This document shows, piece by piece, positions 21,473 to 32,250 of a DNA stretch of 64,000 nt. Under the pieces are notes generated by a model that was not told the DNA's origin, made no database searches, and saw only the letters and a program-made list of their open reading frames with translations. Each line of letters begins with the position of its first letter. Position 1 is the first letter of the stretch. Position numbers and translations under genes: made by a program. The stretch comes from Marisa cornuarietis (Eukaryota; Mollusca; Gastropoda; Architaenioglossa; Ampullariidae): positions 62,001-126,000 of the forward strand of contig SMMW01000061.1 in NCBI GenBank assembly GCA_004794655.1, written 5' to 3'.

Positions 21473-22981
21473 CTATAGTATGAGGGTGACTGGACTCTCG
21501 GGGAGAAGCCGCAAACGTGTCAGTACCGCCGCCACGTCTTCAGATTCCAGTGATGTCGGCCCAGTGTCGTGACCTCTCACCCTGTCCATGTGTCCTGTCG
21601 GCCCAGTGCGGTGTCCCCCCACCAGCCCACTGGAGTTGCGCCTAGGCGGCAGAAGTGGAGGCGAAGTGTGTTGGGCGGCCCTATGGCCGGCTGTGATCTT
21701 CAGCGTCTCGTACGTGTGGTGAGGCTTGCAGCGCGTGGGGAAGGTGGAGTAGCGAGCCTCCCCGTCCTCACCTGGGCGGTAAAGGGACATCAGCAGGTGC
21801 TTCGTGTCCGGCGTGAGAGCGTTCTTGCTGGGGACCATCTCCATTTCGCTTTGGCTGTCCGCTCTACTCGCTATCGTGGCGTCTTCTGAACTCAGTGTCG
21901 TGTTGCCAGTGGGCCACTTGTTCCTCAAGTTAGTGATGGCCACCTCATCCTGCACCCAACTTCTGCACAAGGAATCGTCATCAACTTCGTTATACACGTG
22001 ATCGCTGACGACATCAGAGCCCATGTCATCGTCGCCACATTTGTCCTCGCTGTTGATATCGTCGAGTTCTTCATGTTCACTGCTTACATCATCATCACCC
22101 ACCCATGTCCTGAGTCGGTCACTACACTTCGTGTCGCCAACAAGATTACGCCTCTTGTCATCGCAGCTCTTGTCACCAGCACAACACTTGTCGTCCCTGT
22201 CGTCCTCACAGTTATTTTGGTCGTGGAACACGTCCTTGACCTTAAAAGATTCAGGCTTTTCGAGGGCAGATGTTGCAGTGAAATCACTTTCTTGACGTGC
22301 TGTGCTGATGTCGTCACTGTCCTCAGTGTCACTGTCGTCGTGGCTCTCGCCTGGCCGAAAGTCTAAGGCGAGCATGCGCCGTGACCCGGAAGGCGTGTCG
22401 GGAAGAGCAATCTCGCGGGAGAAAAACCGTTCCCATGGCTGCAGGTAGCGACCATGTGCGCCGACTGCTGCACACCCAGGTGAGGGAGGGGAGAGACACG
22501 TGGAGCTACCACCCGTCTCCAAGACCGCAGGTTGCAAAAACGCTGGAAGATGCAAGTTGTTGTTGTTGTTGTTGTTGCTGCTGACGTTCTTGGCGGTGCT
22601 GACCCCACTGTTGATGTCGCTGTCGTCACGGAAGGTGGGAAGCGGCATCCGCGCCTTGTCCCTAGCGCCCCCTGGTGTTTGGAGAGAGAAGAACTTGGCG
22701 GAGAGAGTGGGGCGGTCGTGCAGCAAGCGCTGTTTTCTCAGAGTGAAGTTGTGGGCAACAGTCATCTCGCCAGAAGCTACACCTACGCACCTGTATCTGT
22801 TCACGTGGGTGGGGACCCGAAGTGGGGTGGGAGCGTCCTCCTGACAACATGGCAGGCCGCACGTGTGGCCGGGTGGGGTGTGCGAGAAGCGCTCCTGGGA
22901 GTGCACGTGCGAGCGACCGCGCGGCCGGCTGAAGAAACGACGTGGCACAGACAGACCCGCCAGGCGCAGAGGAAACCCACC
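21473..22981 (-). CDS. Large terminal exon of an unknown acidic, low-complexity protein
   Basis: A 502-codon open frame follows an acceptor (gctgttgtttcag) and ends in a stop at 21473. I do not recognise the protein. From N to C it has an arginine-rich region (first 150 residues), a short poly-Asn run from a (tgt)n microsatellite (22558-22578) and a Pro/Ser-rich part. A strongly acidic D/E/S region with scattered cysteines (about residues 205-370) follows, then a basic tail with an HTYETL tyrosine and PPLLPPRR near residue 445, an SH3-ligand type motif. No catalytic or membrane domain is seen. The first in-frame ATG lies about 75 codons in (GEMTVAHNF), so a short intronless form is also possible. 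The region is clearly more GC-rich than its surroundings, as expected for coding sequence. Upstream exons were not identified. Confidence 0.55.
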   Translation of the reverse strand, partial: GGFPLRLAGLSVPRRFFSRPRGRSHVHSQERFSHTPPGHTCGLPCCQEDAPTPLRVPTHVNRYRCVGVASGEMTVAHNFTLRKQRLLHDRPTLSAKFFSLQTPGGARDKARMPLPTFRDDSDINSGVSTAKNVSSNNNNNNNLHLPAFLQPAVLETGGSSTCLSPPSPGCAAVGAHGRYLQPWERFFSREIALPDTPSGSRRMLALDFRPGESHDDSDTEDSDDISTARQESDFTATSALEKPESFKVKDVFHDQNNCEDDRDDKCCAGDKSCDDKRRNLVGDTKCSDRLRTWVGDDDVSSEHEELDDINSEDKCGDDDMGSDVVSDHVYNEVDDDSLCRSWVQDEVAITNLRNKWPTGNTTLSSEDATIASRADSQSEMEMVPSKNALTPDTKHLLMSLYRPGEDGEARYSTFPTRCKPHHTYETLKITAGHRAAQHTSPPLLPPRRNSSGLVGGHRTGPTGHMDRVRGHDTGPTSLESEDVAAVLTRLRLLPESPVTLIL

Positions 22982-23821
22982 CTGAAACAACAGCGGGTAG
23001 ATTGTCAGGTATTTTAGATATTAATATCACACATTTTAGCACAAAGGACGCACTTTGAAGGAAAGTAACACTGTGTGTAAAACAAGGTGAGATTGCTTTT
23101 GCTGAAGCAGTTTTCACCAACCTCACCAACGTGTAGACAACAGGTGGGGATATTGTCCATGTGACGACAGTTGCACCCCATGATGGTTAACGGGGTGTCC
23201 TTGGAGATATCATTATACATCAATATAGTAGTAGGGTGACTTGTATTTATCATTATAGATACCTGTTAGCATTAGCCCTTGGATATATATATATATAAAT
23301 ATTACTAGTAGTGGGGTGCCCTTAAAAATATCTCTGGCAGTGAGCCACCCACGTGCTGTTAGCCTCACACCCCACTTCCACAGGAAGTGCATCCCATGTG
23401 TACTGGCTGTTAGTTCTGATTCATTTCTGCTGGCACTAACCCTCCCACTGAGACTATTACCCCCCCCACCCCACTACCATAGACATAGCATAACTCTTCA
23501 AATTTAGTCCATCTTTACTTTTATTGGCACCTACCCTCCCAATTGTACTGAAGGTGAACCTCCCTGTTCTATCTGTTCTATTGCCAGCGTCCCTCCTGTT
23601 TGTAGCGGGTGTCGACACTTCTACTGGCCATGAGCCGCTGTGCAAACATTCTGGTAGTCAGCTTCAACATCTACCCGCTAACCTGTATCCACACTTCTAC
23701 TGCTACCTGCTAGCATCAGGCAGTAAACAAATGTTGATCTCTACCTCTGTGCATGTTGATGTACACACCATCTCATGCTGCATGTTGATGTACACTTCAT
23801 TACTATGCAGCCCTACAGTGC
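22982..23821. other. No supported feature
   Basis: Upstream flank or intron of the acidic-protein gene on the minus strand. Several short frames exist but none has splice-site or composition support. Confidence 0.4.
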
Positions 23822-24485
23822 GTGGGTGTAACATTACTATACAGACCTACACTGTATGAGTGTAACATTACTATACAGACCTACACTGTATGAGTGTAAC
23901 ATTACTATACAGACCTACACTGCATGTATGTAACATTACAGACCTACACTGTATGAGTGTAACATTACTATACAGACCTACACTGTATGAGTGTAACATT
24001 ACTATACAGACCTACATTGAATGAGTGTAACATTACTATACAGACCTACACTGTATGAGTGTAACATTACTATACAGACCTACAGTGTATGAGTGTAACA
24101 TTACTATACAGACCTACATTGAATGAGTGTAACATTACTATACAGACCTACACTGTATGAGTGTAGCATTACTATACAGACCTACACTGAATGAGTGTAA
24201 CATTACTATACAGACCTACACTGTATGAGTGTAACATTACTATACAGACCTACACTGAATGAGTGTAACATTACTATACAGACCTACACTGTATGAGTGT
24301 AACATTACTATACAGACCTACATTGAATGAGTGTAACATTACTATACAGACCTACACTGTATGAGTGTAACATTACTATACAGACCTACATTGAATGAGT
24401 GTAACATTACTATACAGACCTACACTGTATGAGTGTAACATTACTATACAGACCTACACTTCATGGGTGTAACATTACCATACAG
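23822..24485. repeat. 34-bp minisatellite, about 19 copies
   Basis: Unit gtaacattactatacagacc followed by tacactgtatgagt. Copies alternate between tacactgtatg and tacattgaatg variants, giving a partial two-unit higher-order pattern. Confidence 0.92.
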
Positions 24486-24600
24486 CTCTATGCTGCATGT
24501 CACACTATACAAACCTACTTTGCTTGAGCGTGGTATGAAGCTCCAAAGGCTGACATCATCCCCTGATATAGTAGCTTAACTGTGAGAGACAGAGACATTA

Positions 24601-25199
24601 ATCTGTGTATGTCACAGCTAAGCTGTGTTGTGTGTATATATATATATATATTATAAATAAGTGATACATATTATCTGTGTATGTCACAGCTAAGCTGTGT
24701 TGTGTGTATATATATATTATAAATAAGTGATACATATTATCTGTGTATGTCACAGCTAAGCTGTGTTGTGTGTGTATATATATATTATAAATAAGTGATA
24801 CATATTATCTGTGTATGTCACAGCTAAGCTGTGTTGTGTGTGTATATATATATTATAAATAAGTGATACATATTATCTGTGTATGTCACAGCTAAGCTGT
24901 GTTGTGTGTGTATATATATATTATAAATAAGTGATACATATTATCTGTGTATGTCACAGCTAAGCTGTGTTGTGTGTGTATATATATATTATAAATAAGT
25001 GATACATATTATCTGTGTATGTCACAGCTAAGCTGTGTTGTGTGTATATATATTATAAATGATACATATTATCTGTGTATGTCACAGCTAAGCTGTGTTG
25101 TGTGTATATATATATATTATAAATAAGTGATACATATTATCTGTGTATGTCACAGCTAAGCTGTGTTGTGTGTATATATATATATATTATAAATAAATG
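24601..25199. repeat. 66-72 bp minisatellite, nine copies, with a built-in hairpin
   Basis: Unit holds atctgtgtatgtcacagcta then agctgtgttgtgtg, a (ta)n run and ttataaataagtgatacat. Each unit contains the near-perfect palindrome cacagct-a-agctgtg. Length variation comes from the (ta)n and (gt)n parts. Confidence 0.92.
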
Positions 25200-26400
25200 T
25201 TATGTGGAATGATGTGTAGTGACTTATTTTATAATATGCGCTAGATTCTTCAAATCAGATGAACTGAATGTTAGATGTAGACTGAGTTGTATATCTGTGT
25301 GTGCTCTTGATCTGTTACTTGTAACAAACATTGACAGGGTGAGGGTTAGGTCACTGCTGACAGATATCACACGGCATTAGTTACAGTTCATCACAGCTTA
25401 CATTGTTATATTTGAGCATAAAAACCAAGGGAGTAGATACAGTCACTAACAATGAACCCTGACTTGTAACCTGCTGTCATTCCAATAGTCTCATGGATTT
25501 CATCAGTTTTAAGGAACATTATTGGTGGATGAACACTCATTTAGAATAATAACAACAATAGCAGCAACTAAGTAAGTAATGTATGAGTGAAGCAAACATT
25601 TATAAGGATGCTAGGATACAAAACATGAATACCATAGAGGGTTGGGGAAGGTAAGGCAGCGAGGGAGAGGAGATTGGCACCACCCTCACGTAAAAGATGG
25701 CCCCGAGAAAAGTGGGGTCTCTAACACCTCACTCCCCAACCACCTGAACAGTTTATGGGATGACCTTTACCTTTACCTTTTTAGTAAAACTGATGATAAT
25801 GGTAATACTAAAATTTACGTTTAAAGAAAAAAAACCTAATTTTTTATAAACATCATCAAAACTAAAAATAATAAAAAAATTAGTGGCAAATTTAAACATC
25901 CATTTTGATATAAAAACAGTTACAGAAGTTAGACAAAGGAGCCAAACCTTTACTGACACAGACATTAATTTGCAAGTTTATGTCATGTGGTAACTTTGAT
26001 GGGAAGTAACAATTGCCCCAGTTAGGCTGTAGGGTGGCTTGTTGACAAGCCTGAGACTATTTATGCAAGAGAAGGGGGTTTAGTCACCTGTCCACCTCTT
26101 GTAGGAGGGGACAAAGGGTAAATAGGAGTGCTCTCTCTCGTCAGGGCTCGCTATTTGATGATGAGTGAATGATGAAGGGCATCATGTGTCTGTGCGAATG
26201 TGGAGAGTGAAATAGGGAAACGAGAACCTTGCAATACATTTCTTGGCATGACGTCAGCATGAAGGGAGCAACTGGTCAGCAGTGAAACGACTTCAGCTTC
26301 TAACACCAACTTCACTTCTACCTCGAGACCCAGTCTGAAGCCATGAGTCGGAAGAAAGGACTGGGTTAGAGAACCTTGATGCAAGGGGGAGGGGGGCGTC
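25200..26400. other. Non-coding sequence with one SINE fragment
   Basis: AT-rich apart from the SINE body at 25629-25782; no exon seen until composition rises near 26150. Confidence 0.4.
25629..25782 (+). mobile_element. SINE body, head missing
   Basis: Matches 56555-56710 closely (ccatagagggttggggaagg, gagattggcaccaccctca, ggccccgagaaaagtggggt) and ends in the same (acctttt)n tail. The tRNA head is absent, so it is 5'-truncated. Confidence 0.85.
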
Positions 26401-26607
26401 AGTGATGTACTGTCAGGACTGCCAGCTGTCGCCATGGAAACCAAAGGACTGGGTGACCAGGACCTGCACTACCTGTGAGAGGTAGACGCTCAAGGCCGAG
26501 GCCATCAGAAGTCGTCGTCTCAAAGAGGAGAACATCTGGTGGGTTCACCCGAACTCCCATGGACCAGAGAACTTCACATCAGGCTGGTGTTTGTTCGGCG
26601 ACTGTAG

Positions 26608-26844
26608 GTGGCATTGCAGTCAAGGACGCCCCGTGTGTGTCCCTGGATTGGGACAGAGCTTGAATCTGTGTCGCCGGGAGAGCAGTCGTCGCTCTCTGAT
26701 GTGGATGGCAGATCGAGTGAGGAGGACAATGGACAGTCGGACAAACACTTCGAGGGAAAATCATTGGCGTGCCGCGATGTCCACCGGAGTATTGATCTCC
26801 ACCTAACCACCAGCACGGACTCACAACTACAACAACAGCTGTAA
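26608..26844 (+). CDS. Possible terminal exon of an unknown plus-strand gene
   Basis: Open frame ending LQQQL then stop at 26844, with a serine/glutamate-rich stretch (SPGEQSSLSDVDGRSSEED). It follows a possible acceptor (gtggcattgcag at about 26622) and precedes AATAAA at 26998-27003 by 150 bases. The 26150-26900 block is GC-rich compared with its flanks. The minus strand also has open frames here (MGVRVNPPDV ending at a gtagtg donor near 26470), so the coding strand is uncertain. No homology recognised. Confidence 0.25.
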   Translation: MALQSRTPRVCPWIGTELESVSPGEQSSLSDVDGRSSEEDNGQSDKHFEGKSLACRDVHRSIDLHLTTSTDSQLQQQL

Positions 26845-26997
26845 CACCAGGGCTCTGTTGATGCGAGTATGAGAGCGATGATAGATTAGAGAGAGGTAAC
26901 AGCACTGTAATAGTGGAAGTACGTTTACCACGGTACTACTAGGACACCTCTAGACCAGTCTTTTATTTCATCTTTGTATTCCGATTTTTTTATGTTA

Positions 26998-27003
26998 AAT
27001 AAA
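26998..27003 (+). terminator. Possible poly(A) signal (AATAAA)
   Basis: Followed within 60 bases by a G/T-rich stretch (cttgtgttggggg), the usual downstream element. Supports a plus-strand transcript ending near 27020. Confidence 0.35.
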
Positions 27004-28516
27004 TCTTTTATTATCCATGTTAAATCACATGTCATTGAGTCTTGTGTTGGGGGAACAGCAGGGGTGGGAGCTTGTGAGCCAAGTAGTAAAGCTGAGAGAT
27101 CGTCGTGTGATCATGGTGTGTATGGTTGCCCTGCAAGTTTATGTTGATGTGGGTGGCAGGAGTTAAACCTATCGCCCACGGGCTCACCTCCCCGAGGCCA
27201 ATGTTCGCGTTTTTGCTTAAAATCTTGGAATACTGGGACAGTTGATAAGACTGGATTACACAGCAAAGCCGCTGGGAAAGTTATCAGCTGCATACAGTGC
27301 CACTAATGTATCCCTCATTATACTGCTCTTGATTACTGTCATCTCCCCCAAATTACCCCACTACTGCACAAGCACATAAATGTAGTTTTTGGTTTTCAAG
27401 TTTCCCCTCAGTTGTTTAACTGCAGGATTCATACAAATGGGAATTAAATTCTACAAATCTTTTCAAGCATGTCTACAACATTTCGTAGACAGCTACTTTA
27501 TCCAACGGAACATAAAAACAGTACATTAATGATAAATCATTTGCCCAAGAGATCTGCAGCATAAAGAGTTGCTGCTCTGTCAAACAATACAAGTGACAGA
27601 AGCAAAACTTGAAAAAAAATATCTTGGTGAATATCTGTGATTTTCTATCAGTGTGAGTGCATTTCCACATGCGTGTGCACAAGTCAAATAAAATTATAAA
27701 TAATGAAGCAGTGCACTGCATATTGCCAAAATTCATGACTTCTTAGATTTTTATAACCCTCCTTGAACAATATGTTGGTCATCTCTTTGTAGTGCATCAT
27801 TATCAAAAGTGAAAAGATTTTTCCAACAGTAACTGTGATTTAGAATGCTTAAAAATAATTGAACTTCCCACATTTCATTCCCAAACATCCAAAAAGAAAT
27901 GAAGCTAATGACTTAAAGGACAGGTGCAAGTTTTTGTAGCGTTAGAGAAGTAATGGAAATGAAAGGAACATCTTTCAAAGTTAGTTGGGTATTGCATGAT
28001 GCAGTCTGTGACTGGCTCTTTTTATGTTTTGCTTTTTAAATTCCTTTCTAGAAAACCTTTTACGCTTTTTCTCAACAAAGTAGACAAAATGAACTTCCGT
28101 TAGATGTCTGTTGGACTATTGCTGTCATTAGATAATAGCCACATACAGCTGATGTCCATGACCGATAGTTTGACCGACCTACATACACAGCCTTGAAAGC
28201 ATCGAGTCTGTATTTACAGTTCTTTTGTGACAGTATAGTGACTTTTCGTAAGTTGTGTCAACTTATTAGCCAGCAAAACAACCGCCACTTGATGTAGATC
28301 ATTTGGCAGCACTACACTACAATACAATATACAATACAATACACGACAAGACAAGACCACTTTATTTATGCACAAGGGCATCTTCACTGAAACAGTCTTG
28401 TGAAAACAGTTGGTAAATACTCAAAAATATGATGTTGTCTCACACAGCACATGGCCGACTGATTGTCTTTACTCCAGGTAAGGGAAAGTCCATCTCACTA
28501 ACATTCAAACTTTTAG
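27004..28516. other. No feature seen
   Basis: AT-rich unique sequence with a short acaatacaat microsatellite near 28320. No supported exon, RNA gene or element. Confidence 0.4.
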
Positions 28517-29165
28517 GCTGCATACTAAATAGCTCATTGGTGCAGACACCATAGCTTGAGGCTGCATACTACATAGCTCATTGGTGCAGACACCATAGCT
28601 TGAGGCTGCATACTACATAGCTCATTGGTGCAGACACCATAGCTTGAGGCTGCATACTACATAGCTCATTGGTGCAGACACCATAGCTTGAGGCTGCATA
28701 CTACATAGCTCATTGGTGCAGACACCATAGCTTGAGGCTGCATACTACATAGCTCATTGGTGCAGACACCATAGCTTGAGGCTGCATACTACATAGCTCA
28801 TTGGTGCAGACACCATAGCTTGAGGCTGCATACTACATAGCTCATTGGTGCAGACACCATAGCTTGAGGCTGCATACTGCATAGCTCTTTGCTGCAGACA
28901 CCATAGCTTGAGGCTTACTCCATAGCTCATTCCTCTATACTGCATAGCTCATTGCCGCTTACTCCATGGCTCATTCCTCCATAACTCATTGCTGCATACT
29001 ACATAGCTCACTGCTGCTTACTCCATTCCTTCACTCTACATAGCTCATTGCCGCTTACTTCATAGCTCATTGCTGCATACTCCATAACTCATTGCTGCAT
29101 ACTCCATAGCTTATTCCTCTATACTGCATAGCTCATTGCTGGACACTACACACTACATAGCTTAT
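28517..29165. repeat. 44-bp minisatellite, nine copies plus a degenerate tail
   Basis: Perfectly spaced copies (28517, 28561, 28605 and onward to 28869) of gctgcatactacatagctca then ttggtgcagacaccatagcttgag. From about 28912 to 29165 the unit decays into tactccatagctcattgctgc variants. Confidence 0.92.
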
Positions 29166-29499
29166 TACTACACAAGTGTGTCACACCACACAGACCTACA
29201 CTGTTGGCATGTTGTAATTTACATACATATTTATAAGGTATGTCACAAACCTGGGTGCGACACTTTACAGAGCTACACTGTATGAACAATACAAAACTTA
29301 TGTCTTTGTTTACCACATTATGCAAACATTGTCTCCAGTTCAGGGTTTAGGCATCCAATGGGAGTGTTAAACAACATCAAGTGTTTTCATTCTTTTATAA
29401 GCCTACTTCACTACTTCAATTTCTTGTTTAGGTAGTGTCACCCCAAAGTATTTGTTGTTGTTTATTTAGTTGGAAAGTGCTTCCACCTTGCGGTGATTT

Positions 29500-29672
29500 T
29501 GCACTATGGGGGGAAAGGGAGGAAACCGGAGTACCCGGAGAAAACCCCCGCCGTCCAGCCCTGCGAACAGGTGTCACATACAGAGAGTGTCCCGAGACGA
29601 GATCTGAACCCTGAGCCGCTCACTGCAGTGGTGACAAGCGAGTGTTTTAACCACTACACTACCGGGGGCCCT
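29500..29672 (-). mobile_element. tRNA-derived SINE
   Basis: Minus strand: A box in ggtagtgtagtggttaaaac, B box in ggttcagatctc, then a body with ttctccgggtactccggttt, a segment shared by many invertebrate SINEs. The head is at the right end. Confidence 0.75.
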
Positions 29673-30574
29673 AATCCCAAGGTATTGTTAACAACATCAG
29701 GGTTTTATCCCTTATATCATATTGCTCCAGGTCAGGGTTCTACCTTAGTGTTAAGAGATAAAAAAAAACCAGGATATCTCTATACTCTGATGTTGATCTT
29801 CATTTGGTAAAATGTGCATACTGTTGTGCAATAAAAGTTTATATAAATCTACATACTAGCATGCAGTCAAAGAACTAAACTGACTTTGCATAAGCTGTGT
29901 GCTGCTATTCTGCACGATCTATGTACTGTTGTGCACTAAGATCTATAGTTATTTTACACTGTACACAACAATACACACATAAAGGCATGAAGGTACAGAC
30001 ATCTGCACACACAAGCACACTAACATACAGGATATGGGGCATCCTATATCCTCAAGTTGATGTTTATTTGGTTTTGACTGAACTACAACCTTTACATATT
30101 ATACCTCACAACCACACATCATTCCCTCTCTTGCTCGCCTCCTTGAGCGCACACACATACACACGGAGGCAAATACTAATGCACAGATGAATACTCGGGC
30201 AGATTCTAAGCCTGATTATGACTCAAGTTATGAAATAAACTGCTTCTATTGTTGTAAAGTACTTTTTTCTGTGACCTTGTGGTCGAAACGGTTGTTGATA
30301 TAATTGAAACTTTGATCGAAGATGAAAAATATATACAAGAACATGTGGTATACAAAAAAGTACAAATATTTGTAAATATAAACAGAGCATAATCCTTGCA
30401 ATTTTATAAACATGTGTCAGTTTAATTAAGTAGTATACGTTTGGAACAATTCAATACTTCCACAAATTTCATGAAACACCCATGCACATCCAAATAAACA
30501 GCCCAGAGAGCATTAAGGGCACAGACTAAGGCAACAGTTGTGTTCTGACCCACACACAACAGTCTAGTCACACT
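29673..30574. other. No feature seen
   Basis: Unique sequence; no exon or RNA recognised. Confidence 0.4.
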
Positions 30575-31200
30575 CCACAACACAGCATTACACAGCATTG
30601 TCTAGTGCCAGGATGTCACACTGTACAGCATTACACAGCATGTCACACTGTACAGCATTACACAGCATTGTCTAGTGCCAGACTGTCACACTGTACAGCA
30701 TTACACAGCATTGTCTAGTGCCAGGATGTCACACTGTACAGCATTACACAGCATGTCACACTGTACAGCATTACACAGCATGTCACACTGTACAGCATTA
30801 CACAGCATTGTCTAATGCCAGGATGTCACACTGTACAGCATTAAACAGCATTACACAGCATGTCACACTGTACAGCATTACACAGCATTGTCTAGTGCCA
30901 GGATGTCACACCGTACAGCATTACACAGCATGTCACAGCATTGTCTAGTGCCAGACTGTCACACTCTACAGCATTACACAGCATTGTCTAGTGCCAGACT
31001 GTCACACTGTACAGCATTACACAGCATTGTCTAGTGCCAGACTGTCACACTGTACAGCATTGTCTAGTGCCAGACTGTCACACTGTACAGCATTACACAG
31101 CATTGTCTAGTGCCAGACTGTCACACTGTACAGCATTACACAGCATTGTCTAGTGCCAGACTGTCACACTGTACAGCATTGTTTAGTGCCAGACTGTCAT
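30575..31200. repeat. Composite minisatellite, about 43 bp unit
   Basis: Copies of cagcattacacagcattgtc then tagtgccagactgtcacactgta, with many shortened versions lacking the tagtgcc part. Confidence 0.9.
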
Positions 31201-31309
31201 ACTTTACACTAGGATAGTAAACACAACTTGTTTACTGCCAGGTTGTGACATACTCTGGCACGACACAATAGTGCATGTCCAGCAACACTTTCTGAGCTGG
31301 GACTCGTGG

Positions 31310-31430
31310 ACAGGTGGAGAGAATTAAAATTAAACCCAGGGCAGCCAACTCTCAGTGTATTCAGGGCAGCCAACCCTCAGTGTATTGGTGACAAGCGCTA
31401 ACCGTTGCACCACTGGACTGCCATCTGAGC
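31310..31430 (-). mobile_element. SINE head fragment
   Basis: Minus strand: cagtggtgcaacggttagcg then cttgtcaccaatacactgag, the same head type as the SINE at 35285-35475. The segment agggcagccaaccctcagtg is duplicated. Confidence 0.65.
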
Positions 31431-31724
31431 TGGGACTCGGCATAGCCATTACTGCGCTAGAGAAAAAAAAATCTGTTGCCATTGTCTGCTTTATTTCTAG
31501 ACCATGACACATCAAAGCTACTGCAAGAAAGAACAAGCCTGTTGTTAGCCACTGGTTTATTATTATTGTTTTTTAATCCAAAGGTCAAATAGTCTGATGT
31601 TGTACTGAAAATGTATGGCTACAGACTTTACCTTTCCTTTAAGTAGAATGGAGTCAAGGCCACATGATTGTCTACGTTAGGAAGGAACCAGCCTGGAGCT
31701 GAGTTGATTACAATCATGTGATGC

Positions 31725-32250
31725 ATCAATTCTGACATTCTAGCACTCACGCATCATGCTGTCAAAATGCTAACCCAGTCATATGCTGACATTCTAGCAC
31801 TCACACATCATGCTGTCATTCTAACACTCACACATCATGCTGTCAATATGCCAACCAGTCATATGCTGACATTCTAACACTCACACATCATGCTGTCAAT
31901 ATGCCAACCAGTCATATGCTGACATTCTAACACTCACACATCATGCTGTCATTCTAACACTCACACATCATGCTGTCAATATGCCAACCAGTCATATGCT
32001 GACATTCTAACACTCACACATCATGCTGTCAATATGCCAACCAGTCATATGCTGACATTCTAACACTCACACATCATGCTGTCATTCTAACACTCACACA
32101 TCATGCTGACATTCTAACACTCACACATCATGCTGTCAATATGCCAACCAGTCATATGCTGACATTCTAACACTCACACATCATGCTGTTAAAATGCTAA
32201 CCAGTCAAATGCTGACATTGTAGCACTCACACATCATGCTGTCAAAATGC
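31725..32250. repeat. Minisatellite of 28 and 54 bp units
   Basis: Copies of gacattctaacactcacaca then tcatgctgtcaatatgccaaccagtcatatgct, alternating with a short form lacking the second half. Confidence 0.9.

Noticed and set aside
21998..22366. Plus-strand hydrophobic frame (FVLAVDIVEFFMFTAYIIIT)
   Set aside because: Antisense shadow of the acidic exon; GAC/GAT codons read in reverse give V and I, mimicking membrane segments.
24601..25199. CRISPR-like regular spacing
   Set aside because: Spacers are not unique; units are whole tandem copies, and the genome is eukaryotic. The same applies to the other arrays.
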